Shown: positions 57,437-64,000 of the stretch, in pieces
Numbering within the stretch: position 1 is the stretch's first letter
Layout: each line of letters opens with the position of its first letter
From: Desmonostoc muscorum LEGE 12446
Lineage (GTDB): Bacteria > Cyanobacteriota > Cyanobacteriia > Cyanobacteriales > Nostocaceae
Reading direction: 5' to 3'
DNA: 64,000 nucleotides
Assembly: GCF_015207005.2 (NCBI RefSeq)
Contig: NZ_JADEXS020000001.1
Coordinates: 4,970,001 to 5,034,000, forward strand
Position numbers and translations under genes: made by a program
The notes under the pieces: generated by a model
Database searches by the model: none
What the model saw: only the letters and a program-made list of their open reading frames with translations
Told to the model about the DNA's origin: nothing

Positions 57437-58421
57437 ACCTGAGTTCGGGATAAGGAAAGGGACAGGTAGTAAGCTGAAAATAGCGTTAAATCCAGCAACC
57501 TGTCCTATGTTTAGTTTAGATGCTTTGTTTTGCCATGTAGATGATTTTTGTCAAGCATTTGAAGCACAATGGTACAAAAAGCTGTTAAATCATGGAAGAA
57601 TCAAACGTAATCGGGCAAAAAGTCTATGTTTGAGCGAGATGATGACGATACTGATTGCATTTCATCAGAATCACTACCGAAATTTCAAGTATTTTTATTT
57701 GAATCAAGTGAAAAAATATTGGAGTGATGCGTTTCCAAGTCTCCCCAGCTATCAAAGATTTATCGAATGGATACCATCAACCTTGATACCTTTATGCGTC
57801 TATCTCAAGCATTGTTTTGGCAAATGTACGGGTATCGGTTTTATCGATTCAACTAGCTTAAAAGTCTGCCATAATCGTCGGATTTGACGACCGAAGGTGT
57901 GTTTAAAGGTTTAGCCAACCGTGGCAAGACTTCTGTGGATTGGTTTTTTGGTTTCAAGTTGCATCTTGTCGTCAATGAGTTTGGTCAACTCTTAAATGTA
58001 ACTATCACTCCTGGTAATGTTGATGACCGTCAACCTGTACATGATTTACTGAGTGGTCTGTTTGGCAAAATTTTTGGCGTTAGCGAAGCTTACCGAAGGT
58101 ATCGCGGTTATGTCTGCCAAAAACTCGCTTCTCAACTTTTACAAGACTTCGGTATTGAATTTTTTGCTAAACCACGCCGCAACATGAAGAATAAGTTGAT
58201 GCGTCTTCACGACAAGCTTTTGTCCCGTAAACGCTCCATCATTGAAACTATCAACGACAAACTCAAAAATATTTCCCAAATTGAACATTCCAGACATCGT
58301 AGTCCCGTTAATTTTTGTGTTAATGTTCTATGCGGATTAATTGCTTATTGCCACCAACCTAAGAAACCTAGCCTTCAACTTGAGTGGCTTTTACCTTAAG
58401 ATGTTTAACCCGAACTCAGGT
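57437..58421 (+). mobile_element. IS982-family insertion sequence, inactivated (985 bp)
   Basis: Perfect 13-bp inverted repeats ACCTGAGTTCGGG at both ends. It encodes a frameshifted transposase. No clear target duplication is visible. It lies 55 bases after the haemagglutinin-like stop. The left flank (57411-57436) resembles 19502-19526 with one indel. Confidence 0.88.
57507..58399 (+). pseudogene. IS982-family transposase, frameshifted
   Basis: The N-terminal frame (MFSLDALFCHVDDFCQAFEA) reaches the first catalytic Asp (GFIDSTSLKVCHNRRI) and stops at 57887. The rest (TTEGVFKGLANRGKTSVDWF to the end) is in the -1 frame from about 57880; the family reads HNRRI-x-RH-x-VFKGL there, so one base was lost. 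Both halves otherwise look complete (about 295 residues). Confidence 0.88.
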
Positions 58422-58704
58422 GATTTAGGATTTTCATCAAAAAACCTGAACCAAACCGCATTGTAAACGATCGTGATTTTGGAAAAAATGAGGAACCTCC
58501 AGTCAGATACTTCTTATCCCTCTTCCATCACTCTAGGCAACGCAAAATTTTAGACCTTTATTTAACAAGGGTTTTGGCGATTTATTAATGTTTGAAAATG
58601 TTCGCCACATTTTGTTAGTAATAAAATGTTCAAACCTTTACCAGATCTGGATTTCAATATTAGGGAATTATTTTTGTGATTCCCAGAGTGATTGAAGAGG
58701 GTTA

Positions 58705-58830
58705 TATCATGTCCGGCTAATTAGTTATGATTCCCGAATCTATGCACAAACCCAAAAACCCTTCCCCTCTGCTCCCCTGCCCCTCTGCCCCTCTGCTGCC
58801 TTAATGATAAGTCTTTAACCGGACATGATA
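58705..58830. mobile_element. MITE, copy 2 (126 bp)
   Basis: Same ends TATCATGTCCGG ... CCGGACATGATA as copy 1 (23493-23610), with a slightly longer C-rich core (CCCCTCTG and TCCCCTG units). Target duplication TTA (58702-58704 and 58831-58833); the right TTA is the stop codon of the protease-TPR gene. The element does not change the coding sequence. Confidence 0.92.
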
Positions 58831-60357
58831 TTACCCTTGAAGCTTCTTAATTAACTCCAACAGTTGTTGATAATCATCTGTTTTGCCTTGTTCTAAATTG
58901 AGATTAGCTGCTTTTTGTAAATCGGCGATCGCCCCTTGTTTATCTCCCAATTGATAACGGGCAATTCCCCGCCCAGTATAGGCTGGAGCAAAGTTAGGAT
59001 TAAGTCGCAAAGCCTGGTTAAAATCAGTAATAGCCCCCTTTTTATCTCCCAAGTCAAAGCGGGCAATTGCTCGACTAGCGTAGGGTGGGGCAAGGTTGGG
59101 GTTAATTCGCAAAGCTGTAGTAAAATCAGCGATCGCTTTTTGTTTATCTCCCAATTGATAATAGGAAATACCCCGTCCAGTGTAGGCTTCGGCGTAGTTG
59201 GGATTAATTTTTAATGCTTGATTAAAATCTGCGATGGCGCTTTTGCTATCATCCAAGCTATTACGAGCAATGCCTCGGTTATTGTAGGCGAAGAGATAGT
59301 TGGGATTAATTTCTATAGCTCGATTATAATCTGCGATCGCACTTTTTCGATCTCCCAAGGCAGAACGAGCCAAACCCCGATTATTGTAAGAATCGGCGTC
59401 TTGAGAGTTAATTTTCAGGGCTTGGTTAAAGTCGTCAATTGCCCCTTGGAAGTCTCCTAAGTTATAACGGGCAAGGCCGCGATTATTGTAAGCATTGAGA
59501 TATTTAGGATTCAGGCTAATTGCTTTAGTATAATCGGCGATCGCACCTTTAAAGTCTCCTTTATCGTACTTATCGCCACCTTGAATATAAAAGTCGTCTG
59601 CTTTCGGTGCCTTTGCTGTCGGGATACTGGGAGGAGTAACACCTAAATCTACCCCAGCCTGAGTTGATAATCTCAAAAAGGTATTAATGGGAATGCCTAA
59701 ATTAAAACCTGATTTGACATAAGCAACTGTGGAATTGATTTTCGACGTTTCTATGTCTGCTTCGTCTCCTCTACCATGAATTCCTACCAATTCACCTTTG
59801 TCATTCAACACCGGGCCGCCACTCATACCCGGTAAGGTAACATTGCTGTAGACTAAAGCATAGCCATCACGCAAAGGCTTAGAGGCATTAGCAGTAATCC
59901 GCCCATCAGTAAAATTGTAAATTGTGCTAGAAATTGCTGCCGTCGCTTGGGGAAAACCAGCCACATAAGCTGTAGTACCTTCTGTGGTTGCATTTGAGTT
60001 GCCGATTTTAGCAACGGTGTAATTTTGACTGCTGGTAAACTGCACAACGGCTAAATCTACTTCTGGCAGTTTTTTTACAGTGTCGTAATTTAATTGATAG
60101 CGTTGATTATCTGGGGTGACAATTTCATATTTAGCTTGAGTTTCAATTACATGTTTAGCAGTGATAACCGTGTAAGTATTATCTTTTCGTTGAATAATTA
60201 CCCCAGTCCCGGAACCATTTTTATTGTCAATGAGTACTGTGATTGCTTTAGCGATTTTACCCACTTCAGTTGAGGATAGTGCCGTAGCAAATTGCGGTTG
60301 TATAAGGGTGATTGTTATTCCGATAATTGCTGGCGTAAGCAGATAATCAAATTTCAT
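58831..60357 (-). CDS. Exported trypsin-like serine protease with C-terminal TPR repeats
   Basis: 508 residues. Signal-like start (MKFDYLLTPAIIGITITLIQ), then an S1-type protease domain about 30-240: catalytic His in TVITAKHVIE, Asp in EVDLAVVQFT, Ser in LPGMSGGPVL. Seven TPR units follow (GDFKGAIADYTKAISLNPK and on). Lies in a cluster with another protease and a COP23 protein, all minus strand. Probably a periplasmic or lumenal protease with protein-binding TPRs. Confidence 0.9.
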   Translation of the reverse strand: MKFDYLLTPAIIGITITLIQPQFATALSSTEVGKIAKAITVLIDNKNGSGTGVIIQRKDNTYTVITAKHVIETQAKYEIVTPDNQRYQLNYDTVKKLPEVDLAVVQFTSSQNYTVAKIGNSNATTEGTTAYVAGFPQATAAISSTIYNFTDGRITANASKPLRDGYALVYSNVTLPGMSGGPVLNDKGELVGIHGRGDEADIETSKINSTVAYVKSGFNLGIPINTFLRLSTQAGVDLGVTPPSIPTAKAPKADDFYIQGGDKYDKGDFKGAIADYTKAISLNPKYLNAYNNRGLARYNLGDFQGAIDDFNQALKINSQDADSYNNRGLARSALGDRKSAIADYNRAIEINPNYLFAYNNRGIARNSLDDSKSAIADFNQALKINPNYAEAYTGRGISYYQLGDKQKAIADFTTALRINPNLAPPYASRAIARFDLGDKKGAITDFNQALRLNPNFAPAYTGRGIARYQLGDKQGAIADLQKAANLNLEQGKTDDYQQLLELIKKLQG

Positions 60358-60469
60358 AAATTTATTTTTTAATAGTTGTTATCATCTGTTATGAATTTTT
60401 ATTGCGCTATGGCAGTCCTATTTTAGTTGTGATACCAGTTCACGAAAACTTTGATACAGATGATTTCTC

Positions 60470-60496
60470 GTAGGGGCACGGTACTGCCGTGCCCTA
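60470..60496. repeat. GTAGGGG-family palindrome
   Basis: Arms GTAGGGGCACGGTA and TGCCGTGCCCTA with mismatches. It lies 16 bases downstream of the second protease gene's stop (-). Confidence 0.75.
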
Positions 60497-60511
60497 AACA
60501 ACTTCGTCTTA

Positions 60512-61294
60512 CTAATAATCATTTGTATTTACAAAAGACAAAGAAGAAATCATATATGTTTTAATTGGCACAGCCCAACTGAGGCGAATAATCATTTTAT
60601 GTAATTGTTCATCTGCTTTCATACCATCTTGAAACACAGAAGGTGCATCCCACAGAGGATAAGCCTGCATCCCATTTACGCCTACAACTTCGCCGCGACG
60701 ATTTAATAGTGCGCCGCCACTCATACCGTTTTCCAGATTATTAGTGTGTCCGAGTTGATAACCTCCTTCTAAAGGGTTGGGTAGCACCAAGGAAATTTTA
60801 CCTGTATTCAAGGCCAAGCTTTTTACCTGGGTTCCATCTTCAGCCACAGGAAACCCCGCAGCAAACACTTCATCCCCCACAACTGGAGAATTACCAAGGG
60901 ATGCCACAGCATAAATAGCGCCTTGGCTGTGGAATTGTAATAAAGCTAAATCATTTTTACCAAAGTTCAAATTTTCAGGTAAATTAGCTGCATAGATGTT
61001 ACCATCTGGTGTTTGAATGCGATAGGGGCGATCGCCTGCTTCTAACACATGAGCATTAGTCAAAACTGTATAATTAAGACCTTGCTTTTGCAGCAGAATT
61101 CCTGAGCCTAAGAAATCTGCTGCTAAAATTTTCACCGTGATAGACTGTGCTTGCTGGTAAAGTTTTTGCGACACAAAAGTGTTGCAACCAAAGCTTTGAC
61201 ATTGAGGAGAAACACTGATAACTGGTGTCGATGCTGACAGTATTATCGATAAACTGCCAATCGAAATAACCAGTGTCAATTTACGCCAATCCAT
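60512..61294 (-). CDS. Exported trypsin-like serine protease
   Basis: 260 residues. Signal region TLVISIGSLSIILSASTPVI. Catalytic His in VLTNAHVLEA, Asp in GKNDLALLQF, Ser in ENGMSGGALLN, so all three are intact. Similar in sequence to the protease half of the neighbouring protease-TPR protein; the pair may have arisen by duplication. It lies 68 bases downstream of the COP23 gene on the same strand, so co-transcription is likely. Confidence 0.88.
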   Translation of the reverse strand: MDWRKLTLVISIGSLSIILSASTPVISVSPQCQSFGCNTFVSQKLYQQAQSITVKILAADFLGSGILLQKQGLNYTVLTNAHVLEAGDRPYRIQTPDGNIYAANLPENLNFGKNDLALLQFHSQGAIYAVASLGNSPVVGDEVFAAGFPVAEDGTQVKSLALNTGKISLVLPNPLEGGYQLGHTNNLENGMSGGALLNRRGEVVGVNGMQAYPLWDAPSVFQDGMKADEQLHKMIIRLSWAVPIKTYMISSLSFVNTNDY

Positions 61295-61362
61295 GTGAGT
61301 TTACAGGTAATATAAAATTGCTGGCATAGGCGGTAGCCCGTCGGATAAACATTACCTGAATC

Positions 61363-61914
61363 TTAATTTGACTCACTATTTAGCTCATCTGTAGCGTTGT
61401 TCAGGAATTCATCAAAATCGATATTTACCGTGTCTTCACTAGTTTCATTCAACACATTCCCAGCTACCAATCCCCGACGATTTAATAGCCTTCGCATAGT
61501 CAGCTTAGCATTACTACCACGCTTGAGAGTGAATAACAAAGTGCTATCTGTACAGGTGGCATTTTGGTTAGCAGCCGCGCATACAACTGTTTCTCCTCTA
61601 AGCGTTCCAGTTTTGATGTACTTTAGCGTACCATTATCATAGCTCCTTTGAAATCTGCGAGATACCTCTTTACAACGGCGTTCATTTGTCCATTCTTTGG
61701 GGAAGTAATCTTGAGAACTCCATTTAATCATTGGCACGTTTCTTCGATTTTGGGTACGCGCAAATGTTACAGGTACACCCTTGCTCTTTCCACAGTAAAA
61801 AGTTGTACCTCCAGCATAGCTAGGCTCATTCATGGTTGCAGTTGTGGTAAATGCACTCAGCGAAGCTATGACAATCCCTATCAATCTTTGCTCAAATAAC
61901 TTGACTTTCATCAT
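61363..61914 (-). CDS. COP23 domain protein
   Basis: 183 residues with a signal sequence (RLIGIVIASLSAFTTTATMN). The mature part has the COP23 pattern: GTTFYCGKSKGVPVTFAR, CKEVSRRFQRSYDNGTLKYI and VVCAAANQNATCTDS with two disulfide-forming Cys pairs. COP23 was described as a circadian-oscillating membrane protein in cyanobacteria; function unknown. Here it is upstream of two trypsin-like proteases, suggesting a joint role in envelope proteolysis (inference). Confidence 0.85.
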   Translation of the reverse strand: MMKVKLFEQRLIGIVIASLSAFTTTATMNEPSYAGGTTFYCGKSKGVPVTFARTQNRRNVPMIKWSSQDYFPKEWTNERRCKEVSRRFQRSYDNGTLKYIKTGTLRGETVVCAAANQNATCTDSTLLFTLKRGSNAKLTMRRLLNRRGLVAGNVLNETSEDTVNIDFDEFLNNATDELNSESN

Positions 61915-62118
61915 TTTGCTTAGGATGCTGATACGGTTGAGTTGAGAACCCTGGAAAATCGATCTTTGGCTGTACCTACTCCTTTAATAGGTGTACAATC
62001 AAAATAACAGATTTAGCTAATAAGTGTTGGGTAATAGTTAATAATGTCTTTCACTAAATATTACTCATTATTAATGCTTAGTTAAATCTGTAAATATTGT
62101 AAACTAATCATATATATA

Positions 62119-63381
62119 ATGAAAAAGTCATTCGCAGACAGGGCAGAATTACTTTATCAAAAGCTGAAAGAATATTTGCGATCGCCCAACCGTTGGTTTT
62201 TAGATACACCAGAAAGGTCGCTTTTAGAAGCTTACCAAGCGGCTCAGAGAATTAAAAATATTGAAACTGAACATTTTGATGGGAATAAAATCTCTTCAGC
62301 TTCAGGAAAATATACTGAAAATGTCATGTCTTATTGGCAAGTATATCTTGATAAAAACTTAACTATTATCAAAATTAGACTGGCAGAATTCACACTGAGT
62401 CGGACAATTATCGATATCTCCGATTCTGTATTGCTAGAAAAATTGCAGGTTATTGATGAAGTTGTAGAAAAGTACGGCATCAAAAACCAACTTAATAATT
62501 CTCAACCCTTAGAAATTAGCCAGCGCAAAATCAACAAACAGCCAAACTCCTCTAACATCAATGATATTAAAACTACATCTCCCTTTGAAAAAACTGGAGT
62601 CTTTCCTGGGTCTATTGGCAGAAGCATTAATGTAATTAAAGGAGATTTTTCACCCCATGCAGAAGAAAATTTTGCCAGAAATTACCGATTGTCTAGAAAT
62701 AGGACAAGAATTGCTCTCAGATTTTTTCTCATTCTAATTCTTGTACCTCTTTTAACTCAGCATTTATCTAAAGAATTTTTAGTAAATCCCATAGTAGAAA
62801 GAATGAGGGGAGACAATACAACTCAAATTTTCATCAATTCTGATATGGAAAAAGAGGCTCTCCATGAATTACAGAATTTTCAAGCAGAACTCAGGTTTGA
62901 ATATCTACTGAATAAATCCCCACAACTATCATCAGAGGCAGTACAAGAAAAGATCAAAGACAAAGCATTTGAGATTGCTGAACAATTTCGCTTTAAAAGT
63001 AACAGCAGTATTAGTAATGTTATTGCCGACTTAATATCATTAATTTCTTTTGCCTTAGTTATCAGTCTGAGCAAAAGAGAAATTGTAGTTGTTAAGTCAT
63101 TTATAGATAATATTGTCTATGGTCTTAGCGATAGTGCTAAGGCATTTTTAATTATTCTTGTTACAGATATATTTGTAGGATTCCACTCACCGCATGGGTG
63201 GGAGATTATTCTAGAAGTATTGGCAGAACATTTAGGTCTGGCAGCAAATGAGAGTGCAATATATTTATTTATTGCTACATTTCCTGTAATGTTAAATACC
63301 ATCGTTAAATACTGGATATTCCGCTATCTCAGTCGTTTATCTCCGTCGGCATTAGCTACATTAAAAGAGATGGATGAATAA
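62119..63381 (+). CDS. pcxA: Proton extrusion protein
   Basis: 420 residues. Starts KKSFADRAELLYQKLKEYLR and has PcxA/CemA features: a charged N-terminal half (150 residues) and a C-terminal membrane region with FLILILVPLLTQHLSKEFLV, a DNTTQIFINSDMEKEAL segment, ISFALVISLSKREIVVVKSF and later helices. It supports light-dependent Na+-driven H+ extrusion and CO2 uptake (family knowledge). ATG 62119 follows an AT-rich leader. Length agrees with the family. Confidence 0.93.
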   Translation: MKKSFADRAELLYQKLKEYLRSPNRWFLDTPERSLLEAYQAAQRIKNIETEHFDGNKISSASGKYTENVMSYWQVYLDKNLTIIKIRLAEFTLSRTIIDISDSVLLEKLQVIDEVVEKYGIKNQLNNSQPLEISQRKINKQPNSSNINDIKTTSPFEKTGVFPGSIGRSINVIKGDFSPHAEENFARNYRLSRNRTRIALRFFLILILVPLLTQHLSKEFLVNPIVERMRGDNTTQIFINSDMEKEALHELQNFQAELRFEYLLNKSPQLSSEAVQEKIKDKAFEIAEQFRFKSNSSISNVIADLISLISFALVISLSKREIVVVKSFIDNIVYGLSDSAKAFLIILVTDIFVGFHSPHGWEIILEVLAEHLGLAANESAIYLFIATFPVMLNTIVKYWIFRYLSRLSPSALATLKEMDE

Positions 63382-63473
63382 CTTAATCAGAATTCAGAAT
63401 GGGCTACGCCCCGCTACGCTAACAGAATTCTGAATTAATAATACTTGGATACCCAAGTAAATGAAGTACACGG

Positions 63474-63501
63474 GTAAGGGCACAACATGTTATGCCCCTA
63501 T
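63474..63501. repeat. GTAGGGG-family palindrome (diverged)
   Basis: Arms GTAAGGGCACAACA and TGTTATGCCCCTAT, mismatched, 92 bases after the pcxA stop. Nearby (63390-63545) are the AGAATTCAGAATGGGCTACGCC repeat and CTTGGATACCCAAG palindrome seen at 14110-14286. Confidence 0.75.
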
Positions 63502-63606
63502 AATTATCTGTACTCCTGAATTCTGACTCCTGAATTCTGAATTATTTTGACGCCTTTGCACCTGATTCGCTACGCTATGTATATCCTGGTTCTTCTAAGG
63601 CGTGCT

Positions 63607-64000
63607 ATGGATTTTGAAAGCAAAGCCAAGGCTCCAACTGCTACAGATAATATAGATTTTGCTCAACCAACTACTCGTAAGCCACTAGAACTCCTGCGAG
63701 ATACTGAGGCTTTGTTACGCCGCCCAACTGTAGCAACACTAGTGCCGATTTTACCACCAAAACTCAGTAATAGATTACAAACAACTTCATCTTTAGCAGA
63801 TGACTCTTTTAAAGAACTGTCAGAAATTGACCTAGACAATATTAGTGATTTTGAACTGCGACCTGCACGAATTGGTGTTGGCTTAAGCTTTATTGGTTTT
63901 GGAGCGCTGATGATATTGGTGTTGCTGTTATACTTAAACACCTTGCATCCAGAACTGAATGCACTAGAGCAGATGCACCAATACTGGTATCAATATGTTT
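63607..64000 (+). CDS. Membrane protein of unknown function, 3' end outside window
   Basis: Open to the window edge from ATG 63607 (MDFESKAKAPTATDNIDF). A polar, Pro/Leu-rich start (LRRPTVATLVPILPPKL) is followed by one transmembrane helix at about residues 87-109 (GVGLSFIGFGALMILVLLLY) and then a His-rich region (LEQMHQYWYQYV). It starts 225 bases after pcxA in the same direction. The remainder is not visible, so no family assigned. Confidence 0.55.
   Translation, partial: MDFESKAKAPTATDNIDFAQPTTRKPLELLRDTEALLRRPTVATLVPILPPKLSNRLQTTSSLADDSFKELSEIDLDNISDFELRPARIGVGLSFIGFGALMILVLLLYLNTLHPELNALEQMHQYWYQYV

Overview
The window reads as chromosome of a filamentous, heterocystous-type cyanobacterium (Nostocales). 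This is inferred from abundant GCGATCGC (HIP1) octamers, heptanucleotide short tandem repeats in spacers and protein linkers, tocopherol genes, a COP23 protein, pcxA and a PEP-CTERM protein, plus many TPR, HEAT, toxin-antitoxin and transposon remnants. No rRNA, tRNA or CRISPR array was seen. Both window edges cut genes: a STAND/NB-ARC ATPase on the left and a small membrane protein on the right.

Layout. 1-18.6 kb: a very large hybrid phosphorelay regulator with a CheY partner, a NIL-ferredoxin, DUF3616, CHAD, aspartoacylase, glutathionyl-hydroquinone-reductase-like GST, ureidoglycolate lyase, a group 2 sigma factor and a RibD-type deaminase. 18.6-26.4 kb: ileS and tldD surrounded by toxin-antitoxin debris. 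A 175-bp duplicate of the ileS 3' end flanks a RelE/ParE-like pair whose toxin is frameshifted. A PrlF/YhaV pair has its toxin split by a 118-bp MITE. tldD is split by an intact IS5-like element. 26.7-35.6 kb: coaE, a cobA-hemD fusion, TPR proteins, a PEP-CTERM protein and homogentisate phytyltransferase.

35.6-39.1 kb is an accessory island: G/C-rich palindromic repeats bounded by GATC surround a DUF559 endonuclease-like gene. Next come a 12 x 21-bp minisatellite with a perfect 16-bp hairpin, a HEAT-repeat protein built of near-identical 105-bp units, and a decayed membrane-protein tail. 39.1-48.4 kb: tocopherol-type methyltransferase, ktrB-ktrA potassium uptake, queA, yraN, lumenal pentapeptide and TPR proteins. 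48.5-51.3 kb: a small accessory cluster (Uma2, DUF6615, DUF2283, truncated XRE antitoxin). 51.4-64 kb: amidase, pyrG, a decayed haemagglutinin-like gene followed by a broken IS982 element, a second copy of the MITE, two trypsin-like proteases with a COP23 protein, and pcxA.

The most unusual signals are structural. A dispersed family of 28-29 bp palindromes lies mostly just downstream of stop codons, with arms that change in matched pairs. A MITE family with TNA target duplications has precise, testable empty sites. The DUF559 gene is embedded in palindromic repeats and takes its own stop codon from one of them. The HEAT gene varies only at a few codons per repeat. All functional statements come from motif recognition by eye; no database search was run.
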